From Ariolimax columbianus (Eukaryota > Mollusca > Gastropoda > Stylommatophora > Arionidae), in assembly GCA_036924085.1 (NCBI GenBank), contig JAVGWX010000011.1, positions 38,891,970-38,955,969 of the forward strand: DNA of 64,000 nucleotides, written 5' to 3'. Position numbers and translations under genes: made by a program. This document shows positions 40,317-51,876 of the stretch, one piece after another. Every line of letters starts with the position of its first letter. Positions within the stretch are counted from its first letter, which is position 1. Under the pieces are notes generated by a model that was not told the origin of the DNA, did no database searches, and worked only from the letters and a program-made list of their open reading frames with translations.

Positions 40317-40640
40317 TTGTTCGTAAAGTTGAGTTATTGTATCTTATTTGGGTTATTGTTATAATAAATGTAATATTATTATTATAAATTGGCTAACGTT
40401 ATAATAGTTATAATACTATTATCGTGTTTTGACTATAGTTATATTGGTTGAAATCATATTATCATATATAGGTTATTGTTATTATAATGATAATATTAGT
40501 GTTAACAAATGAGATAGTGTCACAATAGTTGTGTCATTATTACAGTAAATGGGCTATTTTTATGTCTGAAACATTGCTATTTTATATGGTATCATTGTTA
40601 TTATTAATATGCTGTTGTTATCATATATTGGCGTTCAATT
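40317..40640 (+). repeat. Decayed continuation of the 20-bp array
   Basis: Loose 'gggttattgttataataa' units, strongly diverged. Part of the same AT-rich array split by S1. Confidence 0.6.
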
Positions 40641-41150
40641 TTAGCGCTTTTCTCCATATTCACAAAAATACTCCATCTTTATACGGACGTTTGCCTGTGT
40701 GTTGGCGCTGTATTCAATACCGCATGTTGGAGAACTAGCTACGTTAGATGAGTGTTGTACTGTGCCAGCTCTCACCCCCACACACACAGTCCATCGGGGG
40801 AAACAACTCGATCTGTGTTCATACATTTATCACGTGCCCAAGTTACACATCTGTGACACAGAGCCGTATTACGTGCAATACGGGCTCATACTATACTGTT
40901 AGAACTTCTAATGTGGAACATCGGATATGGGATGGATTACCGCTTCGTATAATTTACCTATGGGGGATAATGCTGCTTGAGATTAGCATAGTTGCAATGT
41001 GTTCTAGAGAACATATTATTAAAATAGTTTAAATGTGGCATGACCAAGGGTGATGTAAGACCACCTGTGACTTTCACCGAAGTAGAATATCAGTTTGGGG
41101 CACTTGGAATGGTGACGAATATATCAAATGCCTTGACACATACTAAGTTT
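40641..41150. other. No recognised gene
   Basis: Two overlapping plus frames (67 and 94 residues, 40699-41032) without known motifs. Nothing else supported. Confidence 0.4.
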
Positions 41151-41175
41151 TGTATATGCATTGACACATACTAAG

Positions 41176-41261
<86 letters not shown>

Positions 41262-41276
41262 ACACATACTAAGTTA
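41151..41276 (+). repeat. (TA)n flanked by repeated 'ttgacacatactaagtt'
   Basis: (TA)n of about 84 bp (41175-41258). The 17-mer 'ttgacacatactaagtt' occurs at about 41133, 41161 and again right after the TA run at about 41259, so the TA block expanded within a small direct-repeat cluster. Confidence 0.88.
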
Positions 41277-42510
41277 TATTATAGAACATTATTGCCGAGG
41301 AGCAAGCAGGGTTCAGACAGTGAAGAAGCACTACAGAGCAGATATTTAATTTAAGGTTGCTAAGCGATAAATATTTCGAACAGCTGCAAAAACGGTATCA
41401 TGTTTTTGTTGATTTTATGAAGGCGTTTTACAGGGTATGGTACAAAGCGCTATGGGCAACCACGAGGATGTATAAAATCAACAGACATATTTAAAGGTCC
41501 TTGAACACCTGTGTGACAAGGCGTCCGGCGCAGTTCCTGTGAATCGTAAGCGAGAGACTGGTTTCGCAAATCAGTTGGTGTGAGACAGGGTTGTACACTC
41601 TCGCCAACTCTTGTCAATATATTCCTTGAGGGAATTATGAGTGAGGCACTTGGAGGTCACGTTGGTACTGTCAAGATAGGGGGCCGAACGATTACCAACC
41701 TTCGTTTGGCAGATGACATCAAAGGGTTGGCGGGCTTAGAAGCAGAACTCCATAAACGGGGGTCAGAAGGCTCGATAAACAGCTCTTGACTATGGAATGG
41801 AGATAAACGCTGGAAAGACAAAATTAATGACCAACAACGCCGAGAGCTTCAACAGCAGGATAAATGTTAATGGCCAGGAACTCGAAGTAGTTGACCGTTT
41901 TAAATATCTGGGTTCAATTGTCAGTGATGAATGATCAAAATGTGAGGGGTTGGCCAGAATAGCACAGACAATAGCGGCGCTTGCACGGCTTAACAAAATC
42001 TGGCAAGATAAATGGTTAGCACTATCAGATTAATGCACACACCTGTCCTGTCAATATCCCTCTATGCTTGTGAGACATGTACAATTACAGCTAACCTTCA
42101 GTGAAGGATACATGTCTTAGAGATGAGCTGTTTCCGAAAACTTTTAAACGTCACGTACAAAGATCGAGTTACAAATGTGGAAATACGAGATAGAATTACA
42201 ACAGCAATAGGGCCTTTTGAAGACCTCTTGGCAACTGTCAATTGAAGAAAACTCGCTTGGTACGGTCACATATCGAGATCAAATGGGCTTGGAAATACAA
42301 TCCTCCACGGAAATGTGCCATGTAGATGACGAAGAGGCCGGTCCAAAAAGAGATGGGAGGACAACATAACAGAATGGACGAATCTCGGACCAGAAGATGC
42401 ACAGTCAGCGGCCTCTGACAGAGAAGGGTAACATGGGGTTGTGCGGATGTCTTCATGTGTGCCCCGACGAACTCACCGGTTACGGGATGACCTGATCTGA
42501 CCTGACCTGA
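41277..42510 (+). mobile_element. RTE-type LINE, RT domain to 3' tail
   Basis: The most complete RTE-type copy in the window. In order across shifting frames: 'AEEQAGFRQ' (41293), motif A 'VFVDFMKAFYRVW' with catalytic Asp (about 41405-41440), 'VRQGCTLSPTLVNIFLEGIM' (41580), motif C 'LRLADDI' with the D-D pair (about 41703-41725), 'KTKLMTNNAESFNSRI', 'DRFKYLGSIVSDE', mutated 'YACETCT', 'CFRKLLNVTYKDRVTN', 'KLAWYGHISRSNGLGN', basic 'RGRSKKRWED' zone, 'VPRRTHRL', then 'tgacctgatctgacctgacc' as a (TGACC)-like 3' tail at 42488-42508. At least six frame breaks; inactive. 5'-truncated. Confidence 0.9.
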
Positions 42511-42619
42511 ATCTCTGAATGCTAGTGTAACAGGAAGTTATCAATGTGAGTACATAAAACACAGATATTAGAAAGTATGTACACATTAATAAGTCCATAC
42601 AGTCATGTATGCGTACACT

Positions 42620-42624
<5 letters not shown>

Positions 42625-42704
<80 letters not shown>

Positions 42705-42832
42705 GTAATGCATTAAGCCATGTACACATAAATGCATGCATTCATACATACATACATACATACATACATATCAATACATACATGCACGCACGCACAGAAA
42801 CACACACATATATATAAGTAAGTAAGTAAGTT
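42625..42832 (+). repeat. (CA)n, (TA)n, (CATA)n, (AAGT)n microsatellite cluster
   Basis: (CA)12 at 42627-42650, (TA)n at 42656-42705, (CATA)n at 42742-42780, (AAGT)4 at 42815-42832. The last is the tail of the R5 copy that follows (antisense). Confidence 0.9.
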
Positions 42833-43005
42833 GCCCATCGCAAGCGAAGATGGCGACATCATAAGACTGTCCTCGTCCTGAAGATGTAATTTGCGCTGAA
42901 TTTGGATTATAGTGAGTAAGAAGCTGCGCTGGACATCAATCTCACTCTCTCATCTTGAGTTACCGGGGACCAGTGGCAAGACATATATTCAAGATGACTG
43001 GTAGT
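42833..43005 (-). mobile_element. R5 dispersed repeat, copy 3
   Basis: On minus: 'ccagtcatcttgaatatatg', 'tcttgccactgg', 'gagagagtgagattgatg', 'tccagcgca', 'gatgtcgccatcttcgc', 'gatgggcaac', then (TTAC)n. Same block order as 17395-17556. Confidence 0.65.
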
Positions 43006-43375
43006 AGCTATAGATGCAGCCATTCAGGTTATCCATTCCGTGTTCCCAGAGGTCGCATGACAACGTCCTATCCAACAACGTGTATTCTATAACACATGAA
43101 GATCATATCGTGTTTTCTCCGAATTCCGTGGAAAATTCCACAGATAGGCTTCCTGTGAATAGAGTAGAACGTGCTAGAAAATGGTCACCACACAACACTG
43201 CATTCCATACATTAATTGGAACGAACAAACCACACGAAACTCGTAGTCTATTTATAGCAGCTATTGTTTTGTCGCCATCTTACCGGAACACACATACATC
43301 ATACAGGCGTACATACATATCAACATATGTAGACACATACAGACATACATATAAACATATATACACACGTACATA

Positions 43376-44297
43376 CGAGAGGCGTTTAAGTCAAACTGGG
43401 ATCTTTTTGTTCTAGTTCTACCTGAATGGGTTATATGGTGCTGAAACTACTATCATTAGTTAGGAGCACATGTGTCCTATTACTGCTAGGTGACCTACTT
43501 GCCATGGACAAGTCACGTGACAGATACATACAAATGGCGGACAACACTTTTACTGCTTGCATGGAACAGCGTGTTGTGATGCCGTTTCTTGTGAATGAAG
43601 GCGTGGAACCTGTGGAAATTTACAGAAGACGGCAACCAATTTATGATGGTGAGACGCTCAGCCGCAGGAAGACATGTGAATGGTGTTAACATTTTTATCG
43701 AAGGCAGTATATCCGTGAGTGATAATCCCGGCCATGGAAGCTCTCAATCCACCACAGTCAGTCCTGTGACTATCCAGATTGTGGATAGCCTTATCCTAAA
43801 TGTTGATTTTCTACCCCGTGATGCTACGATCAACAGTTAACGTTTAAGTGATGTGCACAACCATCTCCGGAAAAAAACAAACGGGCTGGTTTGAAAACGA
43901 AGAGCGTCCTGCTCCTGCAAGATAACGCTCGACCTCATACGGCTCTCACCGCACTATGTGCCATCTGCAGTAACTCAGCTGGGATGCATTACCACATCCA
44001 GCTTACAGCTTCGACCTCTCTCCGAACGATGTCCACTTGTTTGGACCCTTAAAAGAATTCCTAGGAGGTCAGTATTTCTACACTGATGACGAACTGAAAC
44101 AGGCTGTCCTGGATTGGTTCAGACATACTGACACATTTTTCAACGTTGAAACTTCTCAAGCATGACTTAAACGCTGGGATAAGTGCAAAAACCTCGTAGG
44201 ATAATATATCGAAACATTAATGACATTTTGACCACTTAAACATTTTGTATTAGATGTCCTTACAAAAAAAGTCGCCGGTTTACTTGAACGCCTCTCG
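43376..44297 (+). mobile_element. Mariner-like element, copy A2, both ends present, internally deleted
   Basis: 922 bp bounded by TA on both sides (43374-43375, 44298-44299), the classic mariner target duplication. Terminal inverted repeats: 'cgagaggcgtttaagtcaaa' at the left and the complement of 'cgagaggcgttcaagtaaac' at the right. The transposase starts near 43533 ('MADNTF..MEQRVVMPFLVNEGVEPVEIYRR', first helix-turn-helix) and proceeds to 'SVSDNPGHG..QSTTVSP..IQIVDSLILN'. A deletion removes the region holding the first catalytic Asp. The coding sequence resumes at 'VLLLQDNARPH' (second Asp at 43921-43923) and 'FDLSPNDVHLF' (third Asp about 44028), about 34-35 residues apart as in D,D34D mariners. 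Frameshifted; non-autonomous. Confidence 0.92.
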
Positions 44298-44329
44298 TAC
44301 ATACATATACACATACACTTACCCATGCA

Positions 44330-46920
44330 CTAACGTACGTACTCACTCACACACTCAGTCATTAACCAAGTATTTCGGTCAGTCAGTAACTGAATTTGTT
44401 ACTTACTAATTTACTTACTGACTGATTTTCTTACTTACTTACTGACTGACTTTCTCACTTACTGAATGACTGACTTTCTTACTTACTTACTAACTGACTT
44501 TCTTACTTACTTACTGACTGACTTTCTTACTTACTGACTGACTTTCTTACTTACTTACTGACTGACTTTCTTACTTACTTACTGACTTACTTTCTTACTT
44601 ACTGACTGACTTTCTTACTTACTTACTGACTGACTTTCTTACTTACTTACTGACTGACTTTCTTACTTACTGACTGACTGACTTTCTTAATTACTGACTG
44701 ACTGACTTTCTTACTTACTTACTGACTGACTTTCTTAATTCCTGACTGACTGACTTTCTTACTTACTGACTGACTGACTTTCTAACTTACTTACTGACTG
44801 ACTTTCTTACTTTTTACTGACTGACTTTCTTACTTTCTCACTGACTAACTTTCTTACTTACTTACTTACTGACTTTCCTACTAACTTACTGACGGACTTT
44901 CTACGGTTCTTACTGACTGACTGACTTTCTTACTTACTTACTTACTGACTTTCTTACTTACTTACTGACTGACTTTCTTACTTTTTACTGACTGACATTT
45001 TTAACTTACTTACTTACTGGCGGACTTTCTTACGTACTTACTGACTGACTGCCTTTCTTACTGACTTACTTACTTACCTACTGACTTTCTTACTTTTTAC
45101 TGACTGACTTTCTTACTTACTTACTGACTAACATTTTTACACACTTACTTACTGACTGACTTTCTTACTTACTTACTGACTGACTTTCTCACTTACTGAA
45201 TGACTGACTTTCTTACTTACTTACTAACTGACTTTCTTACTTACTTACTGACTGACTTTCTTACTTACTGACTGACTTTCTTACTTACTTACTGACTGAC
45301 TTTCTTACTTACTTACTGACTTACTTTCTTACTTACTGACTGACTTTCTTACTTACTTACTGACTGACTTTCTTACTTACTTACTGACTGACTTTCTTAC
45401 TTACTGACTGACTGACTTTCTTAATTACTGACTGACTGACTTTCTTACTTACTTACTGACTGACTTTCTTAATTCCTGACTGACTGACTTTCTTACTTAC
45501 TGACTGACTGACTTTCTAACTTACTTACTGACTGACTTTCTTACTTTTTACTGACTGACTTTCTTACTTTCTTACTGACTAACTTTCTTACTTACTTACT
45601 TACTGACTTTCCTACTTACTTACTGACGGACTTTCTACGGTTCTTACTGACTGACTGACTTTCTTACTTACTTACTTACTGACTTTCTTACTTACTTACT
45701 GACTGACTTTCTTACTTTTTACTGACTGACATTTTTAACTTACTTACTTACTGGCGGACTTTCTTACGTACTTACTGACTGACTGCCTTTCTTACTGACT
45801 TACTTACTTACCTACTGACTTTCTTACTTTTTACTGACTGACTTTCTTACTTACTTACTGACTAACATTTTTACACACTTACTTACTGACTGACTTTCTT
45901 ACTTACTTACTGACTGACTTTTTTACTTACTGACTGACTGACTTTCTTACTTACTGACTGACTGACTTTTTTACTTACTGACTGACTGACTTTCTTACTT
46001 ACTTACTGACTGACTTTCTTATTTACTTACTGACTGACTTTCTTATTTACTTACTGACTGACTTTTTTACTTTTTACTGACTGACTTTCTTACTTTCTTA
46101 CTGACGGACTTTCTACGGTTCTTACTGACTGACTGACTTTCTTACTTACTTACTTACTGACTTTCTAACTTACTTACTGACTAACATTTTTAACTTACTT
46201 ACTTAATGGCGGACTTTCTTACGTACTTACTGACTGACTGACTTTCTTACTTACTTACTTACCTACTGACTGACTTTCTTTCTTACTTACTGACTAACAT
46301 TTTTACTTACTTACTTACTGACTTTCTTACTGGCGGACTTTCTTACGTACTTACTGACTGACTGACTTTCTTACTGACTTACTTACTTACTGAATTTCTT
46401 ACTTACCTACTGACTGACCTTTTTACTTACTGACTTTCTTACTTACCTACTGACTGACTTTTTTACTTACTTACTGACTGACTTTCTTACTTACTTGCAG
46501 ACTGACTTTCTTACTTACTTGCTGACTGACTTTCTTACTTACTTACTGACTGACTTTCTTACTTACTGACTGACTGACTTTCTTACTTACTTACTGACTG
46601 ACTTTCTTACTTTCTTACTTACTTACTTACTTACTTATTGACCGTCTTACTTACCTACTGACTGACTTTCCTACTTACTTACTTACTTTCTTACTTACCT
46701 ACTGACTTGCTTTCTTACTTACTTACTAATTCACCTACTGTCTGACAAACTGAATTAGTACCTAACTTATTTACCTACGGTCTCATTTTCTTAATTACTT
46801 ACTTAATTGTTTACTTACCTACTGACTGACTTTTTTACGAACTTACTTACTTATTAACTTACTTACTTAACTACTTACTAACTGACTTACTTGTTAACTT
46901 AATTACTTACTGTCGACGTT
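44330..46920 (+). repeat. 2.6-kb TTAC/TGAC satellite with a 734-bp duplication
   Basis: Built from ~20-28 bp units 'cttacttactgactgacttt' with variable numbers of the 4-mers ttac and tgac. Besides the small period, 44451-45184 is repeated as 45185-45918 with a constant 734-bp offset ('tttctcactt' at 44451 and 45185, 'ctgactaaca' at 45124 and 45858) and only a few point differences. Edges decay into looser TTAC repeats to about 46920. No coding potential. Confidence 0.93.
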
Positions 46921-47774
46921 CAGTGCCGCCTCATCTTCACTCTACTTTCCTTGCATTAATCACGTACTGTGGTGTCCGGCGAGACTGAAGCATGACTTCC
47001 CTTTCGTTATCCGATTCTTGACTGGGGCTGGACTCCAGGGTACAATTCTCTCGGGCCCAGGCCTGACACGTCCTGTTGCGAGGAGTCGTATCACCGAGGC
47101 CTATATTCAGCTGCAGCCATCTCGTGTGCGTGGGTGGTAGATGGGATCTGGCCGACTATCTATGTCTGCGTTCGGGAGATTAAAAAACAGAGTAGGCCGT
47201 TATCTGACATGAGTGAATACGTTAGAGCTCCCTGTAGAGCACATGTCTTCAACATGCCTTGCCAAACTGTATCTAGTCACCAGTTGTCTCCATGTGTTTC
47301 TTACCTCTCGTGTGTAAGTCTCCATGCAAGTTATGTCTCTTTTATTCTCTTGCCATGAGCATTCCAGAAAGGAGAACCATCATCATCATCAAGTGCCCCG
47401 CCGGTGGCGTTGGCGATCATCCACTTCCTCTTATCAAGTGTGTTGGTTATCAGTTGATCGCCTCCAATGCCTTGCCTTCACACTGTCAAATATTTCCCTT
47501 TCTGCCTCCTTCTGTCACTCTTTCATTGCGATTGCCCCAGTTGTCACCGCGTGTTCGAACCCACCTCTTCTCAAGACATGCACGAAATCATTTCCATTAA
47601 TTGTCTCTATGTTAGGGCCTCCTCAAGAACCTGGTTATTATCGTTCTGTGCAGCCCACGAAACATTGGACTTGTTCAGTCAAACCTCAACTTCGTTCCTC
47701 GTTGCGTTCAGTGAAACATGTACTTGCTTGCTGATTGTTCGTCTCTCGCTGTCGTATGTCATACTAGTTCCATG
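46921..47774. other. No recognised gene
   Basis: Overlapping plus frames up to 139 residues (47292-47886) have no motif and merge into the next array. A short (ATC)5 lies at 47377-47392. This may be old LINE 3' end DNA in antisense, but I cannot support that firmly. Confidence 0.35.
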
Positions 47775-48212
47775 CATACTAGCATCCATGGATACCGGTT
47801 CTACGTGGTATCCATTGACACTGGTTCCACTTAACATCCATGTATACTGGTTCCACGTGGCATCCATTCATACTGGTTCCACGTAGCATCCATGGATATC
47901 GATTCCATGTGGCATCCATTGATACTGGTTGCACTTGGTATCCATGGATATCGGTTCCACGGGGCATCCATTGATACCGGTTCCACGTGGCATCCATTAA
48001 TACTGGTTCCACTTGGCATCCATGTATATCGGTTCCACGGGGCATCCATGGATACCGGTTCCATGTTTCATCCGTGGATACTGGTTCCACGTAGCACTCA
48101 TGGATAATGGTTCCACGTAGCATCCATGGATACTGGTTCCACCGGACATCCATGGATACTGGTCCCACGTAGCATCCATGGATAGCCTTTCCACGTGGCA
48201 TCCATGGGCTTA
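47775..48212 (+). repeat. 26-bp minisatellite, about 16 copies
   Basis: Unit 'actggttccacgtggcatcc'+'atggat'. Units differ by several point changes, alternating gtatcc/gcatcc and tatac/gatac. The 197-residue minus frame crossing it is a by-product. Confidence 0.9.
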
Positions 48213-48449
48213 TTTCTTTAATTCCCGTATTACGGTTTTGTTTCACAAGATTTCCCCTCATACTCTGGAAGACTGTTTTGTTTTTTCCAGTGGCTATTCT
48301 GTTCTTTATTTCATAAGTGCACCTGCGATCATAAGTGTTGTGGGTTGCCCAAGTAATGAAATACGTCTGCATGTTTTAGTTCCGTCTCGATCACCTTTAA
48401 ACCTTGTAAAAATATTAACTGATATTTTAATGCTTTTCCTATGGAACCC

Positions 48450-48955
48450 AATCCCACGTTGAAATACCTGGGCACATACAGTATATCAGACGGAAAATGC
48501 AATCACGAAATAAAATGGAGAATATACCAAGAAAAATATGTCTTCCATACCATGACGAAAATATTGTGCAACAAAGCCTTGTCGACGGAACTGAGAAAAT
48601 GAGTCGTTGGACGCTACGTGGAACCAGTAGTAAGATATGACAGTGGTTGTTGTTGTTTGCGTTCGCCGTATTTCTCTATTTCCCAAGGCGGTGTGCGTTG
48701 CAATGTGGCAGTGAATCATGGACAATCAGCACACAAGAGCATATATCTTTGGAAGCAACGGAGATGTGGTTTTACAGAAGAATGCTGCGGATCCCATGGA
48801 CGTCAAGGATGGCTAAAGGTATTCGAAGAGACACAAAGACAAAGACAACGTATTACAAGAATCAGAACAAGGCAGTCATCATTTTTTTCTGTGTATGTTA
48901 TGAGAAGAGGCGGCTTGCGTAACGTTTTGATAACAGGAACGATATCAGGATAGAG
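48450..48955 (+). mobile_element. RTE-type LINE remnant, RT C-terminal part
   Basis: 'TLKYLGTYSISDGKCNHEIKWRI' (48450-48520), 'VVGRYVEPVVRY' (48604), an S1 fragment (48648-48706), then 'GSESWTISTQEHISLEATEMWFYRRMLRIPWTSRMAK' and 'SSFFSVYVMRRGGLRNVLITGTISG' up to 48952. The order is that of RTE-type ORF2; the S1 fragment splits the Y-G-x-E-x-W motif exactly. Sequence runs directly into the 42-bp array with no break. Confidence 0.85.
48648..48706 (-). mobile_element. S1 3'-end fragment inserted in the RTE remnant
   Basis: 'gcgttcgccgtatttctc', 'tatttcccaaggcggtg', 'tgcgttgcaatg' is the last ~60 bp of S1 in antisense. 'atatgacagtg' (about 48635) and 'aatgtggcagtg' (about 48701) look like an aged target-site duplication. 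Confidence 0.75.
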
Positions 48956-50340
48956 AGACAGAGGAAGGCAAATACATAAGAGGTTGGACAGCCTGATAGA
49001 CAGAGGAAGGCAAATACATAAGAGGTTGGACAGCCTGATAGACAGAGGAAGGCAAATACATAAGAGGTTGGACAGCCTGATAGACAGAGGAAGGCAAATA
49101 CATAAGATGTTGGACAGCCTGATAGACAGAGGAAGGCAAATACATAAGATGTTGGACAGCCTGATAGACAGAGGAAGGCAAATACATAAGATGTTAGACA
49201 GCCTGATAGACAGAGGAAGGCAAATACATAAGATATCGGACAGCCTGATAGACAGAGGAAGGCAAATACATAAGATGTTGGACAGCCTGATAGACAGAGG
49301 AAGGCAAATATATGAGATGTTGGACAGCCTGATAGACAGAGGAAGGCAAACACATAAGATGTTGGACAGCCTGATAGACAGAGGAAGGCAAATACATAAG
49401 ATGTTGGACAGCCTGATAGACAGAGGAAGGCAAATACATAAGAGGTTGGACAGCCTGATAGACAGAGGAAGGCAAATACATAAGAGGTTGGACAGCCTGA
49501 TAGACAGAGGAAGGCAAATTCATAAGATGTTGGACAGCCTGATAGACAGAGGAAGGCAAATACATAAGATGTTGGACAGCCTGATAGACAGAGGAAGGCA
49601 AATACATAAGATGTTGGACAGCCTGAGAGACAGAGGAAGGCAAATACATAAGATGTTGGACAGCCTGATAGACAGAGGAAGGCAAATACATACGATGTTG
49701 GACAGCCTGATAGACAGAGGAAGGCAAATATATGAGAGGTTGGACAGCCTGATAGACAGAGGAAGGCAAATACATAAGATGTTGGACAGCCTGATAGACA
49801 GAGGAAGGCAAATTCATAAGATGTTGGACAGCCTGATAGACAGAGGAAGGCAAATACATAAGATGTTGGACAGCCTGATAGACAGAGGAAGGCAAATACA
49901 TAAGATGTTGGACAGCCTGATAGACAGAGGAAGGCAAATACATAAGATGTTGGACAGCCTGATAGACAGAGGAAGGCAAATACATAAGATGTTGGACAGC
50001 CTGATAGACAGAGGAAGGCAAATACATAAGAGGTTGGACAGCCTGATAGACAGAGGAAGGCAAATACATAAGATGTTGGACAGCCTGATAGACAGAGGAA
50101 GGCAAATACATAAGATGTTGGACAGCCTGATAGACAGAGGAAGGCAAATTCATAAGATGTTGGACAGCCTGATAGACAAAGGAAGGCAAATACATAAGAT
50201 GTTGGACAGCCTGATAGACAGAGGAAGGCAAATACATAAGATGTTGGACAGCCTGAGAGACAGAGGATGTTGGACATAAGATGTTGGACAGCCTGAGAGA
50301 CAGAGGATGTTGGACATAAGATGTTGGACAGCCTGAGAGA
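48955..50340 (+). repeat. 42-bp minisatellite, about 32 copies, derived from RTE coding sequence
   Basis: Period 42 bp, 14 codons, giving the plus repeat LIDRGRQIHKMLDS over 431 residues (48984-50279) and minus frames of 459 and 436 residues. Units are 95% or more identical by eye. The first unit continues the RTE frame: after 'LITGTISG' comes a stop codon, then R-D-R-G-R-Q-I-H-K-R-L-D-S-L, which corresponds to the basic segment that follows in RTE-type proteins. Terminal units (50240-50340) are shortened. The long frames are not evidence for a host protein. Confidence 0.93.
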
Positions 50341-50640
50341 ATGGCACTGACGACAATCAAAAACAGTTTGTTAAATAATACACGTGATAGAAACGAATGG
50401 GATGGAGGTCCATTCTCGATATATCCAACCGACAGGGCACCTGATGATGATGATGAACCAACCAAACCTCTTCTCATCACTGTCATTTCCATTATTATTT
50501 GCATAATTATTTCGAATTACTTTTCATCGTTAATCTTATCAAACCATTTTGATTCGTCTCTTCTACGGATACATATTTATGGAAGCTAATATCTTGTTTG
50601 ATCTCTGATATGTGAAAGACCAGGATATTAGAAATTGTGT
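50341..50640. other. No recognised gene
   Basis: An 82-residue plus frame (50341-50589) starts in the last array unit and has no motif. (GAT)4 at 50441-50453. Confidence 0.4.
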
Positions 50641-51060
50641 TGGACATCACACAATTAATTTCATGTGCCATCTCCACAATGAAGATTCGCTGCAATGCAC
50701 CGCCAATGTTCTCTATCTTCTGTCTTGATGACACACTCTGCCAGACTGACATTAGTTCTTATTTTCATGTTGTTCCCTCACTTATTGCACTGTCCGCCTC
50801 TTGTCTGCCGACCTTCAACCTTCCCTTCCAGTATTGTTTTCAATAAGGTATCGTGTCTTTGTATATGATCAGCATATTTTTCTTGCCTAATTTGAATGTC
50901 TGTCAAAAGTCATCTACCCATGTCTACTGTCGTTAGTACTTCGAGATTTGTTTTTCTCTCATTCCACAAAACGAGACACATTCTTATGTATAACCCCATT
51001 TCGAGTGCCTTTAATTTGTTTTCTAACCGTTTGTTTATAGTCCATGTTTCTGAATATATA
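50640..51060 (-). mobile_element. RTE-type LINE remnant, RT C-terminal part
   Basis: On minus, starting right after (AT)n: 'SETWTINKRLENKLKALEMGLY', then shifted frames with 'ERKTNLEVL', 'YADHIQRHDTLLKTILEGKVEG', 'NMKIRTNVSLAECVIKTEDREHWRCI' and 'AANLHCGDGT'. This is the run from Y-G-x-E-T-W to the C-terminus. Several frameshifts. The truncation falls within the E-T-W motif, at the (TA)n. Confidence 0.8.
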
Positions 51061-51080
51061 TATATATATATATATATATG
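51055..51080 (+). repeat. (TA)n at the truncated LINE end
   Basis: About 13 TA units directly joined to the 5' edge of the RTE remnant (which lies on minus). Confidence 0.9.
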
Positions 51081-51552
51081 CTAATTGACATTATGAGAGC
51101 GAGTAGTATCAGACGACCAATGTACAGTCTAGCCATGCAAGGATAGAAAAGTCTGACATTTTGCATTATATATTTAACGATATACACAAACGTGCCTAAT
51201 GTGGAATAACCTCCCGTGTACAAAAGACAGCAGTAGAAACAATACATCAGCTACGATACAGACATAAAAAAGAAAGGGAATATTCATTATTTTAAAAAAA
51301 ACATCCAAATAAACAAACTGGGATTGATAGATCAAAATGAAGGTAGTTTACGACATTTTGTCGCGACTAGGATACATGTGAAGAAAACCATTCCCGAGTA
51401 TGTCCCTAAATATAATTGGCTGCTGGACATTACTGCTACTCGGCCGTCACTTTTGCTTTAGTGGAGAGTAATTATCCGAGTCGGTCGAAAACGTAGCTTT
51501 TGGTATGTTGTTGGAGAGTTAGATAATACTGACAGACACTACACGCACAGTT

Positions 51553-51557
<5 letters not shown>
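51081..51557. other. No recognisable feature
   Basis: AT-rich, no frames above 70 residues, no repeats recognised. Confidence 0.5.

Positions 51558-51603
<46 letters not shown>
51558..51603 (+). repeat. (GA)n microsatellite
   Basis: About 22 GA units. Confidence 0.95.
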
Positions 51604-51607
<4 letters not shown>

Positions 51608-51834
51608 AAGATACTATAAAATAGACATGCATAACGGATATACATGCATAATGGATATACAGACACACGGATGTACTGAGGGAGATAATTGTATTGTGGA
51701 CTGGAAATTGTATTTTTCCCTCTCGCAATTCACTTCTTTGCTTGTGTTTTCTTTCACGAAAAACAGTCCATTGAAGGAAAACAACACTATGCACTTCTTC
51801 TAGGTATGGTTTCACAATAATAAGACATTGTTAG

Positions 51835-51835
<1 letters not shown>

Positions 51836-51875
<40 letters not shown>

Positions 51876-51876
51876 T
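51836..51876 (-). repeat. (GAT)n tail of the zinc-finger LINE
   Basis: About 13 ATC units on plus, that is (GAT)n on minus, joined to the 3' end of the LINE at 51877-52400. Confidence 0.9.

Noticed and set aside
48984..50279. 431-residue (and 459/436 on minus) repeat proteins
   Set aside because: Frames stay open on both strands because the unit is 42 bp. The unit traces to a LINE segment, and no conserved start or flanking exon is visible.
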